Part shown: in pieces, positions 7,578 through 17,866 of the stretch
Layout of the letters: each line of letters opens with the position of its first letter
Position numbering within the stretch: the first letter of the stretch is position 1
Assembly: GCF_014596085.1 (NCBI RefSeq)
Contig: NZ_JACCJY010000021.1
Location: 62,001 to 126,000, forward strand
Origin: Azospirillum tabaci
GTDB lineage: Bacteria; Pseudomonadota; Alphaproteobacteria; Azospirillales; Azospirillaceae
Length of the DNA stretch: 64,000 nt
Direction of reading: 5' to 3'
The notes under the pieces: model-generated
Database searches by the model: none
Seen by the model: the letters and a program-made list of their open reading frames with translations, nothing else
Told to the model about the DNA's origin: nothing
Position numbers and translations under genes: made by a program

Positions 7578-9344
7578 ATGATGACGATGCAGAATCGCAA
7601 CCAGACGCCTTTCCGGATCGAACGCGCCCTGGTCTCCGCCCTGATGGACGAGGACACACCGCGCCCGAACCGCCGGACGGGGGCCGGACTTGGTCCGACG
7701 CCGCGCGCGGTGGTGAATTGCGGTTGGGGACGCCTGCTGTTCGCCAACACCTTTCCCGACGTGGGTGAACTGATCGCGGCGATGCGCCAGGAGGGGCCGG
7801 GGCGGCGCGACATCGCGCTGTATCTGGAAGACCCGCATGTGGCGCTGTCCCAGGCGCCGACCGAGCTGTTCCTCGACCCCTCCCACACCTACCGCCTGCG
7901 GCTGGCCGGTTTCCGGCCGGGCGGCGAGACGCGCGGCTTCGCTATCGAAAAACTGCGCGACCGCCAGGACGTCGATGCCGTGAACCGCATCTACGGCGCC
8001 CGCGGCATGGTGACCATGGACCCGGAATTCTGCTGGTCGGAGCGCGACAGCCGCGTGCTGACCCACCTCATCGCCACCGATCCGGTCAGCGGGGCGGTCA
8101 TCGGCTCGGTCACCGGGGTGGACCATGTCCGCGCCTTCAAGGACCCGCAGAACGGCTCCTCCCTGTGGTGCCTGGCGGTCGATCCGCAGGCGGCCTATCC
8201 CGGCATCGGCGAGGCGCTGGTCCGCGCGCTTGCCGAGCATTTCAAGGAGCGTGGGCGCAGCTTCATGGACCTGTCGGTCCTGCACGACAACGCGAACGCC
8301 ATCGCGCTCTACGAGAAGCTGGGCTTCCGGCGGGTGCCGGTTTTCGCGCTGAAGACCAAGAACCCGATCAACGAGAAGCTGTTCGCCGGCCCGGCGGTGG
8401 AGGCCAGCCTCAACCCCTACGCCATGATCATCATCAACGAGGCCCGGCGCCGCGGCATCGGGGTGGAGGTGGTGGACGCGGAGTCCAACCTGTTCCGCCT
8501 CAGCTTCGGCGGGCGCAGCATCCTGTGCCGCGAGAGCCTCAGCGAACTGACCTCGGCGGTGGCGCTGTTCCGCTGCGACGACAAGGCGGTGACCCGGCGC
8601 ACGCTGCTGCGGGTCGGCCTGTCGGTGCCGGACCAGATGACGGCGAGCGGCATGGATGACAACGCCGCCTTCCTGGAGCGCCACGGCAGCGTCGTGGTGA
8701 AGCCCGCCCGCGGCGAGCAGGGCCAGGGCATCACCGTGGACGTGCGCGACGCGGAGACGCTGGCCTGGGCCATCGGCAAGGCGAAGAAGATCTGCGACAC
8801 GGTCCTGCTGGAGCAGTTCGTGCAGGGTCAGGACGTGCGCATCCTGGTTATCGACTACCGCGTCGTCGCCGCCGCGGTGCGCCGCCCGGCGGAGATCGTC
8901 GGCACCGGCGACCGCACAATCTCACAATTGATCGAGGCGCAGAGCCGCCGCCGCGCCGCCGCCACCGGCGGGGAAAGCCGCATTCCGATGGACGAGGAAA
9001 CGGAACGTTGCGTGCGGGACGCCGGTTTCTCCATGGACTCGGTCCTTCCGGAGGGGCAGACGCTGGCCGTTCGCAAGACGGCCAACCTGCACACGGGCGG
9101 CACGCTGCACGACATCACCGACCGCCTGCACCACCGCGTGGTGGAGGCGGCGGTGGAGGCGGCGCGCGCGCTCGACATTCCGGTGGTCGGACTGGATCTT
9201 CTGATCCCCGACCTGCTGGGGTCCGACTACGCGATCATCGAGGCGAACGAGCGGCCCGGCCTTGCCAACCACGAACCGCAGCCAACCGCCGAACGCTTCC
9301 TCGATCTTCTCTTCCCCTATTCCGCGGTCGATCCGCGGGCGTGA
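7578..9344 (+). CDS. ngg: N-acetylglutaminylglutamine synthetase (GNAT + ATP-grasp fusion)
   Basis: This 588-aa protein fuses two enzymes. A GNAT acetyltransferase lies around residues 110-260 (LWCLAVDPQAAYPGIGEALV, the acetyl-CoA loop region, at about 195). A C-terminal ATP-grasp ligase spans about 280-580, with the nucleotide-binding VVKPARGEQGQGI near 371 and the metal-binding end IIEANERPGLANHEP. The family acetylates glutamine and ligates a second glutamine, giving the substrate of AsnO. The start at 7578 is seven bases after the asnO stop. ATGs at 7581 and 7587 are equally possible, so the N-terminus is uncertain by a few residues. Translational linkage with asnO is likely. Confidence 0.9.
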   Translation: MMTMQNRNQTPFRIERALVSALMDEDTPRPNRRTGAGLGPTPRAVVNCGWGRLLFANTFPDVGELIAAMRQEGPGRRDIALYLEDPHVALSQAPTELFLDPSHTYRLRLAGFRPGGETRGFAIEKLRDRQDVDAVNRIYGARGMVTMDPEFCWSERDSRVLTHLIATDPVSGAVIGSVTGVDHVRAFKDPQNGSSLWCLAVDPQAAYPGIGEALVRALAEHFKERGRSFMDLSVLHDNANAIALYEKLGFRRVPVFALKTKNPINEKLFAGPAVEASLNPYAMIIINEARRRGIGVEVVDAESNLFRLSFGGRSILCRESLSELTSAVALFRCDDKAVTRRTLLRVGLSVPDQMTASGMDDNAAFLERHGSVVVKPARGEQGQGITVDVRDAETLAWAIGKAKKICDTVLLEQFVQGQDVRILVIDYRVVAAAVRRPAEIVGTGDRTISQLIEAQSRRRAAATGGESRIPMDEETERCVRDAGFSMDSVLPEGQTLAVRKTANLHTGGTLHDITDRLHHRVVEAAVEAARALDIPVVGLDLLIPDLLGSDYAIIEANERPGLANHEPQPTAERFLDLLFPYSAVDPRA

Positions 9345-9360
9345 CCGTGCAGGAGGTGGT

Positions 9361-10521
9361 ATGGAGCAGGCAGCCTTGACGCGGACCGGAATCGTCCGGC
9401 CGGTCATCGACATGGACTATCTGACGGGCCTTCTCCGCCGCCTGCTGGAGATCCCGAGCCCGACCGGATACACCGACCAGATCGTGCATTTCTGCGGCGA
9501 TGAGTTGCACCGTCTGGGCATCCCCTTCGAACTGACCCGGCGCGGCGCGATCCGCGCCGATCTGGCGGGGCGCCAGTACAGCCCCGACCGCGCCGTGGTC
9601 GCCCATCTCGACACGCTGGGCGCCCAGGTCAAAATGCTGAAGCCGAACGGCCGGCTGGAGGTCGTGCCCATCGGCACCTGGTCGGCGCGCTTCGCCGAGG
9701 GGGCCCGCTGCACCGTCTTCACCGACAAGGGCAGCTACCGCGGCACCATCCTGCCGCTGAAGGCGTCCGGGCACACCTTCAACGAGGAGATCGATACCCA
9801 GCCGGTGGCCTGGACCAACCTGGAGATCCGGGTGGACGCCCGCTGCGAGACGCTGGAGGCGTTGCAGGCCCACGGATTCAACGTCGGCGACTTCGTGGCG
9901 ATCGACCCGCAGGCGGAGTTCGACGCCAGCGGCTTCATCAACTCCCGCCATCTCGACGACAAGGCTGGGGTGGCGGTGATCTTCGCCGCCGCCAAGGCGG
10001 TGCTGGACGCCAAGCTGCCGCTGCCGGTGGACTGCCACCTCCTGCTGACCATCTCGGAGGAGGTCGGCTCCGGCGCCTCGTCGGTGCTGCACAAGGACGT
10101 GGCGGAGATGGTGACCATCGACAACGGCACCACCGCCATGGGCCAGAACAGCCGCGAGTTCGGCGTGACCGTCGCCATGGCCGACAGCACCGGCCCCTTC
10201 GACTATCACCTGACGCACAAGCTGCTGTCGCTGTGCCAGCAGCACGACATCGAGCACCAGCGCGACGTCTTCCGCTATTACCGCTGCGACAGCGCCGCCG
10301 CCATCGAGGCCGGCAACGACATCCGCACGGCGCTGGTCTGCTTCGGCATCGACAGCTCCCATGGGTACGAGCGCATCCACGCGGACTCGCTGCGCTCGCT
10401 GGCCGAACTGATCGCGCTCTACATGCAGAGCGACGTGGCGATCCCGCGCGACCGCGTCGGCATGGGCCCGATGGGCGCATTCCCCTGGCAGCCCACCGCG
10501 CCGGCGAAAATCGAGGAGTAA
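9361..10521 (+). CDS. M42-family peptidase of the NAGGN osmoprotectant system
   Basis: The 386-aa product is a co-catalytic metallopeptidase of family M42. The first metal ligand pair is in VVAHLDTLGAQ (His82, Asp84), the bridging Asp is in SRHLDDKAGV near 197, and the general base pair is in ISEEVGSGAS near 231. Members that travel with asnO and ngg form a recognisable third component, thought to degrade or process the dipeptide osmolyte. The ATG at 9361 follows an AGGAGGT (9351-9357) at unusually short spacing; ATG at 9412 is a fallback. It ends eight bases before the convergent MFS gene. Confidence 0.85.
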   Translation: MEQAALTRTGIVRPVIDMDYLTGLLRRLLEIPSPTGYTDQIVHFCGDELHRLGIPFELTRRGAIRADLAGRQYSPDRAVVAHLDTLGAQVKMLKPNGRLEVVPIGTWSARFAEGARCTVFTDKGSYRGTILPLKASGHTFNEEIDTQPVAWTNLEIRVDARCETLEALQAHGFNVGDFVAIDPQAEFDASGFINSRHLDDKAGVAVIFAAAKAVLDAKLPLPVDCHLLLTISEEVGSGASSVLHKDVAEMVTIDNGTTAMGQNSREFGVTVAMADSTGPFDYHLTHKLLSLCQQHDIEHQRDVFRYYRCDSAAAIEAGNDIRTALVCFGIDSSHGYERIHADSLRSLAELIALYMQSDVAIPRDRVGMGPMGAFPWQPTAPAKIEE

Positions 10522-10528
10522 GGCCGCC

Positions 10529-11782
10529 TCAATCCCCCGCCGCCAATTCCGGCCGGGGCGGTCCCAGCGGGTCGAGCGGGGTGACGGTCGGCGTGGTCTG
10601 GGGCAGCGGGCGGAAGCTCGCCTGCGCCTCGGCGGGCGGCGGCGGGCGCATCCGCGTGCGCCACAGACCGTAGAGCGTCGCCGAGCCCGCCCCTGCGGCG
10701 ATGAAGCCGAACAGCGCCTCCGGCCCGGCGAATCCCATGGTGGCCGAGGCCAGCGGCGGCCCGATGATCGCCCCCACCGAGTTGGCGAGGATCAGGCCGC
10801 CGCTGACCGACACCACGTTGTCCGGCCCGGCGTGGTCGTTGGTGTGGGCGGCGCAGACCGGGTAGAGCGTGAAGGCCAGTCCGCCGAACAGCGGCGCCAC
10901 CAGCAGCAGCGTCTCCTGCCGCCCGCTGCCGTCCGCCAGGATCATGCCGACGCTGACCAGCGCCAGCGCCGCCGACAGGCCGATGATGACAGCGCGCCGG
11001 TCGAAGCGGTCCGACAGCCGCCCCAGCGGCCATTGCAGCGCCACCCCGCCCAGGATCAGGGTGCTCATGAACAGCGCCGTCCCCGACACCCCGAAGCCGG
11101 AGGCCGCGCCGAACACCGGGGCGAGGCCATAGATGGAGCCCGTCACCGTCCCGCTGATGAAGACGCCGACGACGCCCAGCGGTGACGCCTCGTACAGCCG
11201 CCGCAGGCCGTAGGATTCGACGTTCGGCAGTGTCGGCGGCGTGGTCCGCGTCAAGGCCACCGGCACCAGGGCGAGCGTCAGCAGAATGGCGATCAGCATG
11301 AAAATGCGCACGCCTGCCTCGTCGTCCAACTGCAACAGCTGCTGGCCCACCGCCGAGGCGGCGTAGAGCGTGACCATGTAGAACGACAGGATCTGCCCGC
11401 GCGTCTCGTTGTTGGCGGTGCCGTTCAGCCAGCTTTCGATGCAGATGTAGAGGCCGGCCATGCAGAAGCCCTCGGCCAGCCGCAGCACGGTCCACAACGG
11501 CACCGCGGCGAACAAGGCGTGCGACAGCGCCGCCGCCGACAGAACCGAGGCGAAGGCGGCGAAGGCGCGGATGTGGCCGACCCGCGTGATGACACGGTGG
11601 GCGAACAGCGAGCCGCCGGTCAGCCCGGTGTAGAAGGCCGCGGTGATCAGGCCCACCGCGACCGCACCGGACTCCGTGCCGGCCAGCCGCAGGCCGATGA
11701 GCGTGCTGAGCGCGCCGTTGCCCAGCATCAGGAATGCGACCCCGAGCAGGAGCGAAAGTACCGACCGTGCAACCTGCGGCAT
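10529..11782 (-). CDS. MFS transporter (YcaD-like)
   Basis: The 417-aa protein has the 12-helix layout of a major facilitator: six segments in the first half (for example LLLGVAFLMLGNGALSTLIG) and six in the second. Characteristic family features are RLAEGFCMAGLYICIESWLN and GRLSDRFDRRAVI, a motif A equivalent between helices 8 and 9. This resembles the YcaD subfamily, whose substrates are not established. The ATG at 11782 follows CAGGTGG; an in-frame GTG lies at 11794. The C-terminus carries a proline-rich cytoplasmic tail (RMRPPPPAEAQ). It is convergent with the NAGGN operon, so the two need not be related. Confidence 0.8.
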   Translation of the reverse strand: MPQVARSVLSLLLGVAFLMLGNGALSTLIGLRLAGTESGAVAVGLITAAFYTGLTGGSLFAHRVITRVGHIRAFAAFASVLSAAALSHALFAAVPLWTVLRLAEGFCMAGLYICIESWLNGTANNETRGQILSFYMVTLYAASAVGQQLLQLDDEAGVRIFMLIAILLTLALVPVALTRTTPPTLPNVESYGLRRLYEASPLGVVGVFISGTVTGSIYGLAPVFGAASGFGVSGTALFMSTLILGGVALQWPLGRLSDRFDRRAVIIGLSAALALVSVGMILADGSGRQETLLLVAPLFGGLAFTLYPVCAAHTNDHAGPDNVVSVSGGLILANSVGAIIGPPLASATMGFAGPEALFGFIAAGAGSATLYGLWRTRMRPPPPAEAQASFRPLPQTTPTVTPLDPLGPPRPELAAGD

Positions 11783-11919
11783 GTGTCCGACCACCTGTTC
11801 CTTTCACGAAAAACCGGCGCCGCAGCCCGGAGGCCACGGCGCCGGCCCTTGGATGGCACCCGCCGGATGGTGAATCAACCCTTGTAATTCGCGGATTCAG
11901 TGGCGTCTCAACCATTCCA

Positions 11920-11965
11920 CAGAAAAGCAGAAGAGGCACCGCTGGGGGAGCAGCGATACCTCTTC
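11920..11965 (-). terminator. Intrinsic terminator downstream of cstA
   Basis: On the minus strand a 15-bp stem with two mismatches (arms 11951-11965 and 11930-11944, 6-nt loop CTCCCC) is followed by TGCTTTTCTG. It lies 46 bp after the cstA stop codon and should end cstA transcription before the MFS gene. Confidence 0.6.
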
Positions 11966-12010
11966 CGGTTGAGCGTCCGATCGTCTCCAGGCGGGTCGCC
12001 CGGTGTCCGG

Positions 12011-13822
12011 TTATTCCGCCGGGGTGGCGATCAGCGTCTCAGGCAGGGTGTCCTTGCGGATGCGCAGGAGTTCCTTCCACTTCTTCAGCGCGGCGATCAG
12101 GATCACGAAGCCGAGCGACAGCATGATGATCGAGATGCCGGCGTTGAAGACGTTGTAGCCCTTGGCCAGCGGGTTCAGGTAGACGTTGGTGATCATCCAG
12201 TAGCCGGCGTAGTTCACCGTCACGAACAGGTAGGCCAGCGGGACGAGGCAGGTCAGCATGTAGACCCGCTTCTGGCCCAGGCGCAGGATGATCGTGGCGC
12301 CGATGATCAGGCCGACCGAGGCCATGAGCTGGTTCGACACCCCGAACAGCGCCCACACCGAGTTGATGTCGCCCGACGTCAGCAGGTAGCCCCAGGCCAC
12401 GCAGGCCAGCACGCTCGCGGCGATCGAACCGGGCACCCAGTCGAGACGCTTCAGCGGGGCATAGAGGTCGCCGCCCAGGTCCTGGATCAGATAGCGGGCC
12501 ACGCGGGTGCCGCTGTCCACCGCGGTCAGGATGAACACCGCCTCGAACATCACGACGAACTGGAAGAAGTAGGAGGCCAGCGTGCCGAACCACGGGATCC
12601 GGGTGAAGATTTCCGTCATGCCGACGGCCAGGGTCACCGCGCCGCCGGTGCGGCCGTAGAGGTCGAGGCCGATTTCCTGGCTGAGCCGCGGCAGATCGAC
12701 GACCTGCATGTTCAGGGCCTGGAAGGCGGCGGGCGAGGAGTTGATGGCGAAATAGTCGGCCGGGTGCAGCGAGGTGGCGGCGATCAGCGCCATGACGCCG
12801 ACCACGCATTCCGCCAGCATGCCGCCGAAGGCCACGGTGCGGATGTCGCTCCATTTGTCGATCAGCTTCGGCGTGGTGCCCGAGCCAATGAAGGCGTGGA
12901 AGCCGGAGATGGCACCGCAGGCGATGGTGATCGAGATGAACGGCCACACCGGGCCGGCCAGCACCGGGCCGCCGCCATGGATGAAGTCGGTGAGCGCTGG
13001 GAAGCGGATTTCCGGGTTGATGAAGACAACGCCGACGACGAGCGCGCCGAACACGCCGATCTTCATGAAGCTCGACAGGTAGCCGCGCGGGGTCAGAAGC
13101 ATCCACACCGGCAGCGCCGTGGCGAAGAAGGCGTAGATCGGCAGGATCAGCGCGACCGTCTCGGCGTGCAGCGTCAGCCAGCCGCCCAGGACCGTGCCCT
13201 GGATGTAGGGGCCGGCGAAGACCGAGGCGGCGATGGCGGCGATGCCGACCTGGGTGGCGCCCTTGGACGAGCCGGTGATCTTCTCGTAGAGGCCGAGCGC
13301 GACGGCGATCGGGATCGTCATGAAGACTGCGAAGGCGCCCCAAGCGTTGCGCTCCAGCGCATGGACGACGACCATCGACAGACCGGCCATGGTGATGGTG
13401 ATGATGAACAGCATCGCCAGACCGGTGCACCAGCCGGCGACGGGGCCGAGTTCGGCCTTCGCGACCTCCGACAGGGACTGCCCCTTGTGCTTCATCGAGG
13501 CGAACAGCACGACCGTGTCGTGCACCGCGCCGCCGATGACGCAGCCGATCAGCAGCCACAGGAAGCTCGGCAGATAGCCGAACTGCGCGGCCAGCACGGG
13601 GCCGACCAGCGGGCCGGCGGCGGCGATCGCCGCGAAATGCTGGCCGGCGTTCACCCACTTCTTGGTGGGAACGTAGTTTCGCCCGTCGGCCAGGATGTGG
13701 GACGGCGTCACCTCGGAATCATCGGCACGGAGCACCTTGCGCACAAAGAACACGCCGTAGAAGCGGTAGCAGAGGGCGAGGATGCAGAGTGTCGCGATCA
13801 CAAATGTCAGGGCGTGATCCAT
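12011..13822 (-). CDS. cstA: CstA-family pyruvate/peptide transporter (BtsT-like)
   Basis: The 603-aa protein is a carbon-starvation CstA-type permease with many transmembrane helices. Family landmarks are YRFYGVFFVRKVL near the N-terminus, the HFAAIAAAGPLVGPVLAAQF segment, and HAFIGSGTTPKLI in the middle. E. coli paralogues CstA and BtsT import pyruvate by proton symport; CstA was first linked to peptide use. Directly upstream on the same strand lie a LytTR regulator and a LytS-type kinase, the arrangement expected for pyruvate sensing by BtsS/BtsR. Two ACCGCTC-type repeats 90-118 bp upstream support control by that regulator. Confidence 0.9.
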   Translation of the reverse strand: MDHALTFVIATLCILALCYRFYGVFFVRKVLRADDSEVTPSHILADGRNYVPTKKWVNAGQHFAAIAAAGPLVGPVLAAQFGYLPSFLWLLIGCVIGGAVHDTVVLFASMKHKGQSLSEVAKAELGPVAGWCTGLAMLFIITITMAGLSMVVVHALERNAWGAFAVFMTIPIAVALGLYEKITGSSKGATQVGIAAIAASVFAGPYIQGTVLGGWLTLHAETVALILPIYAFFATALPVWMLLTPRGYLSSFMKIGVFGALVVGVVFINPEIRFPALTDFIHGGGPVLAGPVWPFISITIACGAISGFHAFIGSGTTPKLIDKWSDIRTVAFGGMLAECVVGVMALIAATSLHPADYFAINSSPAAFQALNMQVVDLPRLSQEIGLDLYGRTGGAVTLAVGMTEIFTRIPWFGTLASYFFQFVVMFEAVFILTAVDSGTRVARYLIQDLGGDLYAPLKRLDWVPGSIAASVLACVAWGYLLTSGDINSVWALFGVSNQLMASVGLIIGATIILRLGQKRVYMLTCLVPLAYLFVTVNYAGYWMITNVYLNPLAKGYNVFNAGISIIMLSLGFVILIAALKKWKELLRIRKDTLPETLIATPAE

Positions 13823-13911
13823 GACAGCTCTCCTTGGAAGGAACTGCCGTCACGGTAGGCCGGGTTTCACCCTTCGTGTGGTGCTCTCCCCGGAGCGGCG
13901 TCCTGGCGTGG

Positions 13912-13940
13912 CGAGCGGTCGGAATGCGGGGATGAGCGGT
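13912..13940 (-). promoter_or_regulatory. Candidate BtsR-type direct-repeat operator of cstA
   Basis: Read on the minus strand, ACCGCTCA (13940-13933) is followed after exactly 13 bases by ACCGCTCG (13919-13912). The E. coli BtsR (YehT) site is, from memory of the literature, two ACC(G/A)CT(C/T)A motifs separated by 13 bp. The site lies 90-118 bp upstream of the cstA start, and the adjacent operon encodes a LytTR regulator. The second motif has G in place of the final A. Confidence 0.7.
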
Positions 13941-13953
13941 GGGGGCTGTCTTT

Positions 13954-14150
13954 CCCTCTCCCGCCCCGGGGGAGGGTGGCGCCGAAGGCGCCGGGTGAGG
14001 GTAGAACCGAGGATCGAAGCGCTGATCCTTGCCGGACCCTCACCCTTCCCGCGCTTTGCGCGGGGCCCTTCCCTCTCCCGGGGCTCCCGGCGGCCAAGGG
14101 CCGCCTGACGCCGTCAGGGCCCCCCAGCGGGCGCGAGAGGGGGAGAGGAA
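13954..14150. repeat. GC-rich intergenic palindromic repeat cluster between btsR-like gene and cstA
   Basis: The block holds several nested inverted repeats: GGCGCC-GAA-GGCGCC (13978-13992), TGAGGGT with ACCCTCA (13996-14002 and 14036-14042), GCG-CTTT-GCGCGGGG-like arms, and CCTCTCCC (14072-14079) pairing with GGGAGAGG (14141-14148). It resembles REP/BIME-type elements. Related CCCTCTCC hairpins occur at 56883 and 62962. It could attenuate transcription running from the kinase genes into cstA. Confidence 0.55.
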
Positions 14151-14153
14151 GCA

Positions 14154-14869
14154 TCACCCGATGCCCAGCCGGTCCTTCAGCGGGCCGAGGAAGCGGCGGC
14201 TGACCGGGATGCTCTGGCCGCCCAGCGTCTGGATTTCCGCCAGCCCGTTGTCGATCAGGCGGATCTCCCGGATGCGGTCGGGGTTGACCAGATATTGCCG
14301 GTGGCAGCGCACCAGCGGGGTGCGCTCCTGCAAGGTCAGCAGGGTCAGCTCGGTGAAACGCTCTTCCCCATCGGCGCCGACGACGAAGACGCCGCTCGCC
14401 TTGGAGGCCACGCATTCCACCTCGTCCAGCTTCAGCAGGGAGATGCGGTTGTGGCCGGTGCAGGGGATCAGCCGCAGCGGAGCGGCGTCTTTCAGCACGG
14501 CGAGGTCCTGCGGAGCCCGCTCGCGGCGCAGCCGTTGCAGCGTCTTGGCCAGCCGGGCCGGGTCCGCCGGCTTCAGCAGATAGTCGAAGGCGTGCTCCTC
14601 GAAGGCCTGGACGGCGTATTCGTCATGGGCGGTCAGGAAGACGATGCGAGGCATCCGCTCCGGATCGAGCATGCTCAGCATCTCCAGCCCGCTGACCCGC
14701 GGCATCTGGATGTCCAGGAAGACCAAGTCGGGCGGCTGGCGGTTGATGGCGCCGATGGCCTCAATGGCGTTGGCGCATTCCCCGGCGACCTGGAGGTCGG
14801 GGAACTCCTCCAGGAGACGCCGCAATTCCTCGCGGGCCAGCGGCTCGTCGTCCACGATCAGGACGGTCA

Positions 14870-14873
<4 letters not shown>
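14154..14873 (-). CDS. btsR: LytTR-family response regulator (BtsR/YehT-like)
   Basis: The 239-aa regulator has an N-terminal receiver with acidic pocket VDDE (residues 8-10) and phosphoacceptor Asp54 in [11 protein letters not shown] LytTR DNA-binding domain follows at about 135-235 ([14 protein letters not shown], then [16 protein letters not shown]). It overlaps the kinase gene by four bases (ATGA), so the pair is translationally coupled. By family and by position before cstA, it should respond to external pyruvate and activate the transporter. A second in-frame ATG immediately follows the first. Confidence 0.88.
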
Positions 14874-16579
<1,706 letters not shown>

Positions 16580-16712
16580 GGGGGCGGGCACGGGCAGCGG
16601 GCGGCGGGATTGCCGGTCCGCAGGCTACCCCCGCCCGCCCCGCCACGGTATGATTCCAATCAATGGATGCGGCCGGGAGTTGGGCAGGAGTTTCCGGGCC
16701 GCCGCCATGGCT

Positions 16713-17123
16713 CTATGCGGCCAGCGCGCGGGCCTGCTCCGCCGTCGTCGGGACGGCGCGGGTGTTGGCGGGTGGCAGGCGCAGGCGGCCGGCCAGCCCC
16801 TCCAGGGAATCGTGCAGGCGCCGGCAGGGGGTGCCGTCCTCTCCCGGTTCGTAGATGCCGACGAAGGGCGCGCCCGGCTGGTTGGGGTCGAGATGCAGCT
16901 CGACGATGTGGGTGCGCGACGTGCAGCCGCGGACCAGCGGGTCGGCGGGGATCACCGTCCAGCCGCGCCGCAGGCAACGCTCGGCCAATCCTTCCACATA
17001 GAGCGAGGCGGACGGAAGGCGCTTCAGCGCCTTCAGCTCGGCGATGAGTTGGCGGACGTTGTCCACCTGCTCCAGGAACAGGCCGGCGGCGTGATGCGTG
17101 TCGCGGATCACGAGTTTGAGCAT
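16713..17123 (-). CDS. Small hypothetical protein, paralogue of the gene at 42150
   Basis: I do not recognise a named family, but this 136-aa protein is clearly homologous to the product of 42150-42617. Shared positions include KLVI.D.H.AAGL near the start, a central SAS..E..A.RCL..G, then TH.VE and DG..CRR.H..L. A strong AGAGGAGG lies before the ATG at 17123. The protein looks soluble and cytoplasmic, mixed alpha/beta, without signal peptide. Two copies in one 64-kb window suggest a lineage-specific family. It is followed on the same strand by nothing in an obvious operon. Confidence 0.7.
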   Translation of the reverse strand: MLKLVIRDTHHAAGLFLEQVDNVRQLIAELKALKRLPSASLYVEGLAERCLRRGWTVIPADPLVRGCTSRTHIVELHLDPNQPGAPFVGIYEPGEDGTPCRRLHDSLEGLAGRLRLPPANTRAVPTTAEQARALAA

Positions 17124-17260
17124 GGGTTGAAACCTCCTCTGTGCGCACGGCTCCGTCGCCCGCGGGGGCGCATCGGCGGCCTTCGCGGCGCCTCGCCGAT
17201 GGGGCGGAAGCCTGCGCGTTGTGCGTTTGGGTGGGAAGCGTCAGACGGGACGCGGTTCCG

Positions 17261-17866
17261 CTACTCGGCGGCGCCCAGGTCCGTGCCGGTCAAATCCGGT
17301 TCGGGCCGTTCGGCGACCGTCACGGGCGGTTCGGCCGCCGGTTTGCGGTCGGGGTAAAGGGCGGCGACCATGCGCTCCAACCGGTGCCGCAGGGACCGGT
17401 TCGGCTGGTCGGAAGGCCGGGCCTCGACACGGACGTTCACCACGCCGTCCTCGATCATGCCCAGTTCGCCGGCGGCCTTTCGGGAGAGGTCGATCACCCG
17501 CCCCTTCACGTAGGGGCCGCGGTCGTTGATCACGACCTCGACGCTGCGCCCGTTGTCGGCGTTGGTCACCGTCACCCGGCTGCCCAGCGGAAGCCGGCGG
17601 GACGCGGCGGTCAGCCGGTTTTGGCTGAATCGCTCCCCCGACGCCGTGGTCCGGCCATGGAAGAAATCGGCGTAGTAGGACGCCTTCCCCTTGTGAACAT
17701 AAACCGGTTCGATGTCCGGAACGTCCGGCGCTGACGCTGCTTCGAACTCGATCTCCTGTGGCACTGTGTCCTGCGGCACTGGCGGGACGGAGGCGATCTG
17801 TGCACCGGTCGAGCATGCCCCAACAGAAACAGCACAGATGGCGAGCGCAACACAGCCATACCGCAC
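17261..17866 (-). CDS. rlpA: RlpA-like septal ring lipoprotein
   Basis: The 201-aa product starts at a GTG (17866) preceded by GGGGGAG at good spacing. This places the lipoprotein signal correctly: VRYGCVALAICAVSVGAC with lipidated Cys18. A longer ATG version (17938) would bury the signal. The double-psi beta-barrel (about 55-145) includes GKASYYADFFHGRTTASGE and VVINDRGPYVKGRVIDLS, with the His and the catalytic-type Asp typical of RlpA. Family members cleave denuded peptidoglycan glycan strands during daughter-cell separation. There is no C-terminal SPOR domain; the tail is short and proline-rich, so this is a minimal RlpA. Confidence 0.85.
   Translation of the reverse strand: MRYGCVALAICAVSVGACSTGAQIASVPPVPQDTVPQEIEFEAASAPDVPDIEPVYVHKGKASYYADFFHGRTTASGERFSQNRLTAASRRLPLGSRVTVTNADNGRSVEVVINDRGPYVKGRVIDLSRKAAGELGMIEDGVVNVRVEARPSDQPNRSLRHRLERMVAALYPDRKPAAEPPVTVAERPEPDLTGTDLGAAE

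Noticed and set aside
5597..7888. Minus-strand open frame of 763 codons
   Set aside because: It is antisense to asnO, with no recognisable motif and biased composition.
11900..13858. 652-codon plus-strand frame opposite cstA
   Set aside because: cstA on the minus strand has clear family motifs; the plus-strand translation is His/Asp/Gly/Arg-rich shadow sequence.
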